A stretch of 64,000 nt of DNA from Clostridia bacterium. GTDB lineage: Bacteria > Bacillota > Clostridia > Christensenellales > Pumilibacteraceae. The notes beneath the pieces are model-generated. The model ran no database searches and was not told where the DNA came from. It saw only the letters and a list, made by a program, of their open reading frames with translations. The position numbers and the translations under genes are program-made. Of this stretch, positions 39,001-47,224 are shown piece after piece. Where the stretch lies: positions 1 through 64,000 of the forward strand of contig JAAWAB010000015.1 in the NCBI GenBank assembly GCA_022791915.1, in the 5' to 3' direction. The stretch's first letter is position 1. Each line of letters opens with the position of its first letter.

Positions 39001-39836
39001 TTACGGCAAAACCCGCCAAACATAAAAAGAAAGTAAAGGTATTTATTCCCGTGTTTCCGGGCACCAACTGCGAATACGACACGGCAAAGCGTTTCGCGCT
39101 TGCGGGTGCCGAACCGATTGTGCGCGTTATCCGCAATCGCTCGGCGGAAGAGCTCAATGATTCGCTGGACGAAATGGCAAAGTGTATCACAGAGAGTCAG
39201 ATTATCGCGTTTCCGGGCGGATTCTCGGGCGGCGACGAGCCGGACGGCAGCGGCAAATTTATAGCCACGGCGTTCCGTTGCGGCAAGATAACCGACGCAA
39301 TCGACGCATTGCTGTATAAACGCGACGGACTTATTCTGGGTATATGCAACGGATTTCAGGCGCTCGTAAAACTGGGGTTGTTGCCCGAAGGTAAGATTTG
39401 CGAACTGACGGACGACGCGCCCACGCTTACGTTCAATAACATTGCCCGTCACGTTTCCACGGCAGTGAACGTGCGGGTGGCAAGCAATCTTTCCCCGTGG
39501 CTTGCAGCAACAAAACCGGGCGACGTGTTCAAAGTGGCAGTCAGCCACGGCGAAGGTAAATTTGTGGCAAACGACGAAAAGGTAGCCGAACTCATTCGCA
39601 ACGGACAGATTGCCACACAATATTGCGATATGCTCGGTAATGCTACCATGACGGGACCGTATAATCCCAACGGTTCGGTAATGGCAATCGAAGGGATTAC
39701 CAGCCGCGACGGACGGGTATTCGGAAAAATGGGGCACAGCGAACGAATCGGCGATATGCTGATGAAAAACGTGCCCGGCGATGCCGATATGAAGTTATTC
39801 GAGAGCGGTGTAAAATACTTTACGGGCAAAGCGTGA
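36087..39836 (+). CDS. purL: Single-chain phosphoribosylformylglycinamidine synthase (PurL with PurQ domain)
   Basis: Converts FGAR to FGAM using glutamine. It has 1249 residues, the fused form in which the amidase domain is C-terminal. The synthetase part has SDHCRHTTF, NETHNHPTEIEPFGG and GGKDSMSGS. The glutaminase domain has FPGGFSGGDE, the nucleophile C1087 (GICNGFQ), H1154 (SHGEGKF) and GHSER. SD GGAATCGGAG. It is the last gene of the purine operon, followed by a modest terminator. Confidence 0.97.
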   Translation: MIKRIFVEKKKGLRHSADKIKSDVKGVLGIQATFVRVFLRYDVEGLEGEDFDRAVMSVFSEPPVDNVYFESLPPVDAEWIYSEYLPGQYDQRADSAAQCVQMLTLGARPLIRCATVYAFGGITAVQREKISSYLINPVEARPASAEKPETLRQVYDEPQPPRMVEGFVDFDEDRMKKFHAENGFAMSVADLLFVQAHFRSQLRNPTETELKVIDTYWSDHCRHTTFLTALQSVKIKSDNPAIEKAYNTYLQLFNEHHKGRPDKYPSLMDIATIGVRELKKQGKLDNLDASEEINACSIKVTAEVDGKPEQWLVMFKNETHNHPTEIEPFGGAATCLGGAIRDPLSGRVYVYQAMRVTGAADITESYEKTLKGKLPQRVISKTAAAGFSSYGNQIGLATGGVHEVYHPGYVAKRLETGFVVGAAPAENVVRSVPEKGDVVLLIGGATGRDGCGGATGSSKAHTEKSLDTCGAEVQKGNPLTERKIQRLFRNGEVTRLIKRCNDFGAGGVSVAIGELSPGLDIDLDAVPKKYYGLTATELAISESQERMAVVVRAEDEQKMAELCDRENLTATRVATVTDLARMRMFCGGNLVVDLPRKFLDSNGVRQQTDVVIKDDNVKFFDTLPKEIETAIKKGDMAAAVKATLSELNVCSQKGLGEIFDSTIGAGSVLMPFGGKYQLTPSVAMAALLPTSGITDTATVCAYGFDPYLMSESPFVGAVYSVLTSVVKAVCAGAPVGSIRLTLQEFFERVNADPVRWGKPTAALLGALTAQLGLGLGAIGGKDSMSGSFEKIDVPPTLISFALGVTKAQNVIDNVLRGGEKVYRLRLKTDKFGMPDFEHTLELLKLLSGEIARGRVKFATVAEQGGAAAAIIKSALGNKMGFRFAHKDTRNLFLPRLGDILVALSSPDDFVGYDPEYIGETTDDGKIVFAAQENAELTADMAAEAFLGKLDGVYPVTAQAFGKAENVTYTGGITAKPAKHKKKVKVFIPVFPGTNCEYDTAKRFALAGAEPIVRVIRNRSAEELNDSLDEMAKCITESQIIAFPGGFSGGDEPDGSGKFIATAFRCGKITDAIDALLYKRDGLILGICNGFQALVKLGLLPEGKICELTDDAPTLTFNNIARHVSTAVNVRVASNLSPWLAATKPGDVFKVAVSHGEGKFVANDEKVAELIRNGQIATQYCDMLGNATMTGPYNPNGSVMAIEGITSRDGRVFGKMGHSERIGDMLMKNVPGDADMKLFESGVKYFTGKA

Positions 39837-39858
39837 AGGAAAAAGTAACGGAATACGG

Positions 39859-39904
39859 AAGCGGCAGGCGACATAAATCGATGAACGTCTGCCGCTTTGC
39901 TTTG
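39859..39904 (+). terminator. Probable terminator after purL
   Basis: AAGCGGCAG (39859-39867) and CTGCCGCTT (39889-39897) form a 9-bp stem with a 21-nt loop, followed by TGCTTTG. The U-tract is weak. Confidence 0.6.
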
Positions 39905-39923
39905 TAGCGCGTGCATAAAAAAC

Positions 39924-39952
39924 TTGCCAACTGTGGAAAAATGTGCTATAAT
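39924..39952 (+). promoter_or_regulatory. Extended -10 promoter, leaderless type
   Basis: TTGCCA (39924-39929), 17-bp spacer ending TGC, TATAAT (39947-39952), then 7 nt to the ATG at 39960. No SD lies between. Confidence 0.75.
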
Positions 39953-39959
39953 CGTGACG

Positions 39960-40568
39960 ATGTTTGCAGGCGTAAGTAAAATCATCGTAAAAATCGAGCC
40001 GTACGTATTGCCCGTGTTCGTGGGGGCAATATGTCTTCTTGTGGGCGCCGTGCTCGTTACGGCAACGGTGCGGCAAATCGGGCGACAGATTAAACTGTAT
40101 AATTCGATTACGCTTGTGGAACTCAAAAATTTCAAGTGGCACTATCTGGTTTTTATATGCGTGATTGCTTTTTTCATCTTTTACGACGTCACGCAAATGG
40201 CGGACCCTTTTGCCCCCGAAATCGTGCTATTGCGCGAATCGCTCAACATGAAACGATGGCAGTGTAATATTGTGCTCGGTTTTGTGCTCGGATTGTTATT
40301 CTGCGTCGAATTTTTTCTTGTGGTGCTGGTGCGCAGTAAGAGTGCGGTAGTCGACCGCGGCGTCTATTCGGGCATGCGGTATCTGGACTGGTATCACGTG
40401 CACGACTACATGATTGACGAAGAACGCGGGCAAGTGATACTTTCGTCGCACAAATACACGTTTTTCACGTTGCGCGGCACCACGCCGCCCCTTAAAGTGG
40501 CAAAAAACGATATTCCCAAACTCAAATTTATTCTCAACAAAAACAAGAATAAATTTTCGGGTATGTAA
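39960..40568 (+). CDS. Membrane protein of unknown function
   Basis: A 202-residue protein with three predicted helices (about 13-36, 59-80, 101-124) and a C-terminal cytoplasmic or outer part of about 75 residues that contains YHVHDYMID and ends Lys/Asn-rich. The tail resembles DUF5673-like membrane proteins, but I am not sure. The ATG sits 7 nt after an extended -10, giving a leaderless message. The frame extends upstream through the promoter, which is not coding. Confidence 0.7.
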   Translation: MFAGVSKIIVKIEPYVLPVFVGAICLLVGAVLVTATVRQIGRQIKLYNSITLVELKNFKWHYLVFICVIAFFIFYDVTQMADPFAPEIVLLRESLNMKRWQCNIVLGFVLGLLFCVEFFLVVLVRSKSAVVDRGVYSGMRYLDWYHVHDYMIDEERGQVILSSHKYTFFTLRGTTPPLKVAKNDIPKLKFILNKNKNKFSGM

Positions 40569-40637
40569 TGTGCTTTTAACGGAATCCGTTCCGATTTTTG
40601 TGCGGAAGGGAATCCGAGCGGATAAAAGGAGAAAACC

Positions 40638-40859
40638 GTGCAGGAAAGAAAGAACAGAACGGGCGCAAGCAAATTGCGGAAAAATGCGGAGAATGAACCG
40701 CATTTGGTGGGTGACAACGAAGATTTGTTGCCGTTTGCCTGGCGTACGCCTATGATTGTAGACGAACGCAAATGCAGTAAAGTTTTGCGCGAGCTGACGC
40801 AGGAAGAGCAAATCCGCATGCGTCCGCCTGCCGCGCCCAAAACAACCTATCATATCTGA
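40638..40859 (+). CDS. Small hypothetical protein
   Basis: A 73-residue polar protein from GTG after a strong AAAAGGAG. It is charged, Arg/Pro-rich, with no membrane segment or known motif. The SD, the spacing (69 bp after the membrane gene) and a terminator just past it support a real gene. It could be a basic RNA- or protein-binding peptide; there is no direct evidence. Confidence 0.55.
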   Translation: MQERKNRTGASKLRKNAENEPHLVGDNEDLLPFAWRTPMIVDERKCSKVLRELTQEEQIRMRPPAAPKTTYHI

Positions 40860-40885
40860 CAGGTGATTGTTACGGTAAAAATAAT

Positions 40886-40926
40886 GCCCGAACGGTTGCG
40901 CTTATGGCGTTACGGTCGGGCTTTTT
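40886..40926 (+). terminator. Terminator after the small hypothetical gene
   Basis: GCCCGA and TCGGGC arms (40886-40921) with further inner pairing, then TTTTTC. It lies between convergent genes. Confidence 0.7.
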
Positions 40927-40962
40927 CTTATTGCTACTCGGTTTTGTGCAACTGCGGTGCAC

Positions 40963-42288
40963 TTATGCGTTTAACGGTATTTTTCCCACCCATACGTCGC
41001 CGCCGCCAAAGAGAGCAGGGCAATCCTGCGTTACGCCGTGTGTGTCTGCCGCAAAGAGCAGATGGTCGGCGCCCGCATAGAGCACCGCGTTGGTGCAACC
41101 CACCGTTTGAAACGGGAGAATTTTACTTTTATCTTTGCCCAACAACGCCACCGACATTTTTCCGTTTTGCACACCCGCCGCAAATGCCGCCGCTCCGTTG
41201 GCGCAGAATGAGAGTATCGATTCGGGAGCGTAGTCGAGCGTGCCCACGCTTCGTCCGTCGTCGGAGAGTTGGTGCAATTTTTCGCCTGTGTAGAGATAGG
41301 TTGCGCCTGCAAAGAAGATAGTCTTTTTGTTGGCGTTGGGCGTTTTGGTTAAAAAGCGAACGTCCGTTTTGGTTAAGTCGTGCCCGAGCAAAAGCAGTTC
41401 GCAGTTGCCCCCGTTGTCGCATGCGGCGGCAAAGCCGTCCCCAAGCGGCAAAAACGCGGTGGGCGTGTATTTGTATCCTAAATTGCAATCGGTGTACGCA
41501 GGTTCGGTCAGCGTGTCAAACCGCGCTACGGTAAGACATCCGCGGTCTTGAAAAGATGCGTCTGCCGCAAGGATATACCCGTTTTCATACGGCATTACGT
41601 CTAATAACTTTAACCCGTAGGTATGCGAAAATGTTTTTTCGCGTTCCAGTGTTAAGCCCGTGGTATAAATATGTAACAACAGCGTGGTTGTACCGGTAAT
41701 CTCGTTGCGCGCTTCGGCGAACAGAAAATAGCGGTTGTCGAATATGTAAAGTCCGCATGCCGTGAGCGCCTGCGACGGCACCATGCTCGTTTTTCCCGTA
41801 ACCGTAAGCGTGTCGGAAAGAAGATACAGCCCCGCGGCGGAACCTTCGTTTCCCGCAACCGCGAATCCCGCAAGTGTGGGAATTGCTTTCGCCACCGTAA
41901 AATCAAACACGGTAAACGAAAGCGTGCGACCCGTAGCGCTCAACCGTGCGCCGAATCCGCGCGTTTTACCCGCTTCCAATCCCGAAAAGTCGTAGTCGGA
42001 CGACGAGGTATTGCCGAATATGTAGATTTCGTTGTTTTTGGTCAGCACGGACACGGGGGATTCGTCACTGCTTCCGCCGACGTTTGTTTCCCAATCGACG
42101 TTTGCGTTGGCGCTCACGCGCGCGTCGCGTAACATGGTGTAGGCGGGCTTGTCGGGGTTGGTCGGCACAGTGTTCGCCGTGGTTGTGCGCGTGGAAACGG
42201 TGTAGGCTACGCCGCACAACAAAATAAAGATAACCGCCGAAAGCAACATTACGGTTTGCAACTGTTTTTTGTTCAAAATCGCTTTCAT
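40963..42288 (-). CDS. Membrane-anchored extracellular protein, possible beta-propeller
   Basis: A 441-residue protein. A short basic N terminus and one helix (about 12-32) anchor it. The remainder is beta-rich, with recurring blade-like units (LSATGRTLSF, YIFDNRYFLFAEA, LYTGEKLHQLSDDG), suggesting a propeller or repeat-beta fold. I do not recognise a family. The ATG at 42288 is 6 nt after the extended -10 TGC-TATACT, so the message is probably leaderless. It diverges from the glucan island. Confidence 0.7.
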   Translation of the reverse strand: MKAILNKKQLQTVMLLSAVIFILLCGVAYTVSTRTTTANTVPTNPDKPAYTMLRDARVSANANVDWETNVGGSSDESPVSVLTKNNEIYIFGNTSSSDYDFSGLEAGKTRGFGARLSATGRTLSFTVFDFTVAKAIPTLAGFAVAGNEGSAAGLYLLSDTLTVTGKTSMVPSQALTACGLYIFDNRYFLFAEARNEITGTTTLLLHIYTTGLTLEREKTFSHTYGLKLLDVMPYENGYILAADASFQDRGCLTVARFDTLTEPAYTDCNLGYKYTPTAFLPLGDGFAAACDNGGNCELLLLGHDLTKTDVRFLTKTPNANKKTIFFAGATYLYTGEKLHQLSDDGRSVGTLDYAPESILSFCANGAAAFAAGVQNGKMSVALLGKDKSKILPFQTVGCTNAVLYAGADHLLFAADTHGVTQDCPALFGGGDVWVGKIPLNA

Positions 42289-42294
42289 GTCCGC

Positions 42295-42303
42295 AGTATA
42301 GCA
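42295..42303 (-). promoter_or_regulatory. Extended -10 promoter, leaderless type
   Basis: Minus strand TGC (42303-42301) and TATACT (42300-42295), then 6 nt to the ATG. No convincing -35 hexamer is seen. Confidence 0.5.
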
Positions 42304-42407
42304 CATCTATTTGCGTCGCGGGGCATGCGGGCAAATTCGGTCATTTTTCGCAAGGGACGAAAAACGTCGTGTTTTGTAAGATTTTGTCGGAAAATATCGC
42401 TTTTCCG

Positions 42408-42429
42408 TTTGTCTGTATTATCAGACAAA
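42408..42429. repeat. Perfect inverted repeat in the divergent promoter region
   Basis: TTTGTCTG, a 6-nt spacer and CAGACAAA, 72 bp upstream of the pullulanase -35. It could be an operator for a dimeric regulator of the glucan genes or simply a hairpin. The rest of 42304-42501 shows no gene. Confidence 0.6.
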
Positions 42430-42501
42430 TCATTCTTTTCGGAGTCGGATAATCGGGCAAAAATCGTTTGACTAATCAACAAAATATTTTTGCTAAAATT
42501 C

Positions 42502-42531
42502 TTGACAAACGCCAAAGCCATGTTATATACT
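42502..42531 (+). promoter_or_regulatory. Promoter of the alpha-glucan island
   Basis: TTGACA (42502-42507), 18-bp spacer, TATACT (42526-42531). Start near 42538, leaving a 227-nt leader. Confidence 0.82.
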
Positions 42532-42537
42532 ATTAAT

Positions 42538-42764
42538 AATAAGACAACTTAACTATATAAGTACGAGGCACCGAGGTTTGCAGTCGAAAAACCGCACATA
42601 GCCGAAAAAGGCGTTCAGGGAAAGAAGAGAGGTTCAGATTTTCATAGTCCGACGGATTGCGTAAATCTTTTTCGGTATGGTCTTGTCCCGAAAAAGGCGG
42701 CAGAGAATCCGAAAACATATCCGACTATTCACCACAAACAGACAAAAAGGAAGAGGGAGAAAAC
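42538..42764 (+). promoter_or_regulatory. Long 5' leader of the glucan island with alternative pairings
   Basis: CTTTTTCGG (42667-42675) can pair perfectly with CCGAAAAAG at 42688-42696 or with the same sequence at 42602-42610. The two structures exclude one another. No U-run terminator or known riboswitch motif was recognised. It ends in SD GAGGGAGA. Confidence 0.4.
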
Positions 42765-45416
42765 ATGAAAAAGTTTTTGACAACCGTTTCTTTGTTGCTT
42801 ACCGTTCTGTTGTTGCTCTGCTCATGCGGTTCCAATCGCGGCGGCGGAGAGAAACCGCCCGAAGAATACGGACTTCCCATCGGGGAAGGCGAAAGGTAGC
42901 TTACCATTTATTACAATCGTTCGCTCGGCTACGACGATTGCGACGTGTGGCTGTGGTACGGTTCGGTGGCAGGGCGCGGCTATCTGTTTTATGAATGCGG
43001 TTACGGCGCCAAAATGGTGGTAAACGTGCCCGAGAGTATCGAAGAAGTGGGGTTTATTATTCGCACGGGATGTTCCGACCCCGGCGGTACGTCGTGGGGC
43101 ACCTGCAATAAAGACGGTACCGATTCGGACAGGTCGGTAAAACTTACGGGGCGCGAAACGGTAATCTATACCAAAGCGGGCGACGGAAAATCGTATATCA
43201 GTAACGACGGGGGTGTAACGTTGGAAGAAATGCGGTCTATTTCGCTGGCGGATATGCTGAATCCCACAACGGTGCGGTATGTGTTGAGTTCGGGTTTGAA
43301 ATTGTCCGAACAGGACGTAAAACTGACCGACGCCGCGGGTAATGCGGTGGCAATCGAAACGTTTTCGCATAACTATTCCAACGGAAGGATTACAACCGCG
43401 CAACCGCTTGACCTTACGAAAAGCTATACGCTTTCGGTAACGGGTATGGAATCGGTGACGGTGGTTCCTCGCTCCTATTTTGCAAGCGAAGAATTTGCGG
43501 CTACATACGGATACGACGGACCTTTGGGAGTGGAACTTACGGCAACGAGTACGGTGTTCCGCCTTTGGGCGCCCACTGCGTCTGCCGTGAAACTCAATCT
43601 TTATGCGAGCGGTAACGGCGGCAGCGCCGAAAAAACGGCGGAACTCGTGAAAGGCGAAAAAGGCGTCTGGACGCACACCGAGCCCGAATCGCTTGCGGGA
43701 AAATATTATACATATACCGTTACCACGGCGTTGGGCAGGCAGGTTGCCGTAGACCCGTATGCGGTGTCGGCAGGCGTGAACGGCAACCGCGGCATGATTC
43801 TCGATTTGGATACCACCGACCCGCAGGGTTGGACGAGTGCGCCGTATGTTCCCGCAGGTGTGGAAAATTATACCGACGCTCAAATCTGGGAAGTGCAAAT
43901 TCGCGATTTTTCCAATACGATATCGGCGTCGAACTACAAGGGAAAATATCTTGCGTTTACCGAAACGGGACTGAAAAACGAGGCGGGCATGTCGGTAGGC
44001 GTGGATTATCTCAAAGAACTGGGAATCACGCACGTACACCTTATGCCTGCGTTCGACTATGCGTCGGTTGACGAAAGCAAACCGTCGGGCTATAATTGGG
44101 GATACGACCCCAAAAACTACAACGTGCCCGAAGGAAGTTACGCAACCGACCCTACCGACGGCGCGGTGCGTGTGCGCGAGTTCAAACAAATGGTACAATC
44201 GCTGCACGAAAACGGTATCGGCGTAATTATGGACGTGGTATACAATCATACGTACGATGGCAATTCCAACTTAAACAAAATCGTGCCTTATTATTACTAT
44301 CGGTATCAGAGCAACGGTACCATGTCTAACGGTTCGGGGTGCGGGAACGAAACGGCGTCCGAGCACTCCATGTTCCGCAGATACATGATAGATTCGCTTA
44401 CGTATTGGCAGAAAGAGTATAATGTAGACGGTTTCCGTTTCGACCTTATGGCTTTACACGACGTGGAAACCATGCGGGCAATCGAGAAGGCTGTGCATGC
44501 AATCAATCCCCATGCGTTACTGTACGGAGAAGGTTGGACGGGCGGAACGTCCGAACTTGCGGCGGATAAACAGAGCAAACTTTCCAACATCAAAAACGTG
44601 AATAAAAACACGCAGACCAACGGCATTGCCATGTTCAACGATGTGATACGCGATGCTATCAAAGGCTCGGTGTTCGATGCGAATGATACGGGGTTCGCTA
44701 CGGGCGCCAAAGCCGAATATTCGGAGAAAATCCGTTTCGGCGTGAACGGGGGCGTGCTTGACACGGCGTTCGGCACCGATTCAACCTGGGAAGCATACAA
44801 TCCCACGAACGTAGTCAACTATGCGTCGGCGCACGATAATCACACCTTATGGGACCGTATTTGCCACGTATACGGCGAAAAAGCCGAAACGCTTTCCGAC
44901 CGTATGCGGCGCAATTATCTTGCGGCGGCAATCGTGCAGACTTCGCTGGGCATGCCGTTCATGCAGGCGGGAGAAGAAATGCTGCGCACCAAGAAGAACG
45001 CCGACGGTACGTATAACGAAAACAGTTACAATGCGTCCGATGCGGTCAACAATCTGGATTGGAGTGCGTTGACCGATACGTCGCCGCAAATGCAGACGGT
45101 GCGCTATTACCGCGGTTTGATTGCGTTCCGCAAAGCGCACAAAGTATTGCGCCTTCCGTCGAGTGAGAACGTGTGTTCGCTCGTAAAAGCAGACGGCGCA
45201 CTATTGGTTTTCACCATGACCGATTCCGCTACGGGCGAAACGCTTTGCGTGGTGTATAACGCCGAAGAAAAAGAAAAAAACGTCACGCTTCCTGCGGGCA
45301 GTTGGGATTTATACGTAAATGCGGTGCGTGCCGGCGTAACCCCGATTGAAACCGAATTGTCGGGCGCGCAGACGGTGGAAAAAATCGCTTGTTACGTGTA
45401 CAAATTGCGTGCATAA
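42765..45416 (+). CDS. Pullulanase-type GH13 lipoprotein, interrupted by an in-frame TAG
   Basis: The frame of 883 codons would give a surface debranching enzyme cutting alpha-1,6 bonds of pullulan, starch or glycogen. It begins MKKFLTTV with a lipobox (LLCSC), then meets TAG at 42897-42899 (codon 45). The same frame then continues without a gap into a pullulanase-associated domain (LTIYYNRS, DVWLWYG, RTGCSDPGG), a CBM48-like domain (VFRLWAPTAS) and the catalytic barrel: YNWGYDP, VVYNHTY, GFRFD (D560), GEGW (E589) and AHDNH (D691), counting the TAG as a residue. Without read-through only a 44-residue lipopeptide is made, or an unexported protein from an internal start (GTG 42945). The SD at 42753 is strong. 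It is either a recent nonsense mutation or a leaky stop. Confidence 0.85.
42897..42899 (+). other. In-frame amber codon in the pullulanase gene
   Basis: TAG followed by C, between the lipoprotein linker (EGER) and LTIYYNR. A C-to-T change from CAG (Gln) would explain it. TAG ends several intact genes nearby (50827, 52449, 55131, 60283), so it is a normal stop here. Confidence 0.9.
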
Positions 45417-45421
45417 TACGT

Positions 45422-45482
45422 GGGCGGGTTGTCCGCCCGAACAGGGGCGCCCCTGTTCTTATGTGTGCGTGTGCACACATAA
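45422..45482 (+). repeat. Three adjacent perfect hairpins between pullulanase and the binding lipoprotein
   Basis: Back to back: GGGCGG-GTTGT-CCGCCC (45422-45438), GAACAGGGGC-GCCCCTGTTC (45439-45458) and TTATGTGTGC-GTGT-GCACACATAA (45459-45482). No U-tract follows, so RNA stabilisation or processing is more likely than termination. Confidence 0.9.
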
Positions 45483-45554
45483 ATAAAAAAATCTTAACTC
45501 GGTTTGATTGTCCGAAAGGGCGTTCAAATAAAAATACATATCGGAGGAGAAAAA

Positions 45555-47129
45555 ATGAAAGCAAAAAAGTGGTTGTGTGTTGTGACGGCGCTCGTTATGC
45601 TTTTGGGCATTACGACGTTTGCCACGGCGTGTTCGGATAAGAACACGGTGGAAGTTACTTGGTATAACGGCAGAAAAGAACTTCGGGTAGATAAGGTGAA
45701 AATCGGCGAAAAGGTGACGAGTTGGACGCCGACGCGTGAAAATTACATTTTTAACGGCTGGTTTTCCGACCAAACTTGCGACACTCCGTTTGATTTTACC
45801 AAAGCGATTGAAGAAGACACGGCAATTTATGCGGGCTGGCGCAATGCCGTTGTAGCGGACGACACACGTATATGGTATGCAATCGGCGGCGGTTCGGGCA
45901 CGTTGCAAATTTGCAGCGGCGGCGCGGCATGGGAGTTTGCCACCGAAGCCGAAAAGAACGGCAACGGCGAAGTGATTTACGATGCCGACGGCTACGCTAC
46001 TTTCAAGGTGAAAGAAGGCTTTGAAGATTTGATATTCGAGGCGATTGAAGGAGAAAAGAACGTATACACGCTCGAATTGACGCTGTATGCGGGCGATAAA
46101 TTCCGTATTCTTACGGGTGCAATCGGTTCCGACTGGTCGGGTGATAAGAGCAAAGCCGAAATCGGATTGGGCAATTTTGAAGGCTTCGACTATGCCGACG
46201 GAACGAATCCGAACGGTAATGCCGAAGTGACTGCCGACGAGAAAACATACGGTGAAGTGAAAAACGAAGACGACGAAGTGGTATTCTACGGCGGTATGGA
46301 AAACGGAAACATGGATACCGCTATGTGGAACGCTTGGCTTGCCGAAGGAAAAGACGGAAAATACCGTTTTACGATTACAACTTTTCCGGGTGACGATAAA
46401 AATAATACCGTAATGTGGGAACTTGTGGAACCGATTGAAGCACTTGAAGAAACCCACAAAATGTTTTTTACGGGTTCTATTTACGAAAAAGACAAATTTG
46501 AAAATGCGCCGACCGAGCCTATATATTTGACGCAGGATAAAAATAACAAAGATTTGTGGACGGCTTTTCTTACCATTGATGACAACGACCTGTTGACGGC
46601 GGGCGCTTGGGGTGCGGATAATCCACAGATAGACGGAACGGTTGCGGCTGTCAAAGTGAAAAACGAAATCGGCGGTGCCGATTACGGTGTGGGAGCGGAA
46701 AGCGGCACGGCGGGTACCGGAAACCTTTTGCTTACGAAAGGCACCTGGTGTATTACGTATGTTGCCAAAACCAATATCGTATCGTATGAGAAGTGCGACT
46801 ATTATGTTGTGGGTACTTTCCTGGACGGAACCGAAAAAGTGGAATTTGCCGTGAAAGGAGACATTACGCCCAAAATGACCACAACGGACGACGGAGTGAC
46901 CTACACTGCGGAAGTCGAAGTGACCGACGTGACTGCCAATCCGAATTATTCGTGGATAAAGAAAGAGGGCGGTGAGGATAAAATCTTTGCGCTTCAAGTG
47001 GTGTTCGGAACGAGCCTCGGCGTGAAAGATTGGTATGGCGGCGGAAATCATTATCTGACCGAGGCGGGAACATATACCGTCACGTTTACGGTAAACGGCG
47101 GAACCGTTACCGAAGTGAAAAAAGCATAA
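45555..47129 (+). CDS. Putative glucan-binding multidomain lipoprotein
   Basis: A 524-residue exported protein with lipobox cysteine C26. An InlB-type B-repeat (about 32-90, ending IYAGW) comes first. Three or more beta-domains follow, beginning near TRIWYAIGG, KMFFTGSIY and YYVVGTFLDG; the last two have the look of SusE/SusF-like or CBM-like starch-binding modules, with aromatic patches and a closing VTFTVNGGTV strand. Binding of starch is inferred from these features and from its place between pullulanase and malE. SD GGAGGAGA. A frame start at 45504 lacks an SD and was rejected. Confidence 0.7.
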   Translation: MKAKKWLCVVTALVMLLGITTFATACSDKNTVEVTWYNGRKELRVDKVKIGEKVTSWTPTRENYIFNGWFSDQTCDTPFDFTKAIEEDTAIYAGWRNAVVADDTRIWYAIGGGSGTLQICSGGAAWEFATEAEKNGNGEVIYDADGYATFKVKEGFEDLIFEAIEGEKNVYTLELTLYAGDKFRILTGAIGSDWSGDKSKAEIGLGNFEGFDYADGTNPNGNAEVTADEKTYGEVKNEDDEVVFYGGMENGNMDTAMWNAWLAEGKDGKYRFTITTFPGDDKNNTVMWELVEPIEALEETHKMFFTGSIYEKDKFENAPTEPIYLTQDKNNKDLWTAFLTIDDNDLLTAGAWGADNPQIDGTVAAVKVKNEIGGADYGVGAESGTAGTGNLLLTKGTWCITYVAKTNIVSYEKCDYYVVGTFLDGTEKVEFAVKGDITPKMTTTDDGVTYTAEVEVTDVTANPNYSWIKKEGGEDKIFALQVVFGTSLGVKDWYGGGNHYLTEAGTYTVTFTVNGGTVTEVKKA

Positions 47130-47147
47130 ATCGTATTATTTTGAAAA

Positions 47148-47189
47148 GAGCAACGGGAATCTCTCCCGTACATGCGGGAGAGAATGCTC
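47148..47189 (+). repeat. Intergenic hairpin before malE
   Basis: TCTCTCCCG-TACATG-CGGGAGAGA (47160-47183), extended by GAGCA/TGCTC (47148-47152 and 47185-47189), then CGTTTTAT. It could be a leaky terminator or an mRNA stabiliser that sets malE levels. Confidence 0.75.
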
Positions 47190-47224
47190 CGTTTTATCGC
47201 AAAAAACAAGGAGGAGTAAAAACG

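Noticed and set aside
42897..42899. Reassignment of TAG as a sense codon
   Set aside because: Several intact genes in the window end at TAG followed by clear new genes (50827, 52449, 55131, 60283, 24984), so TAG is a stop here.
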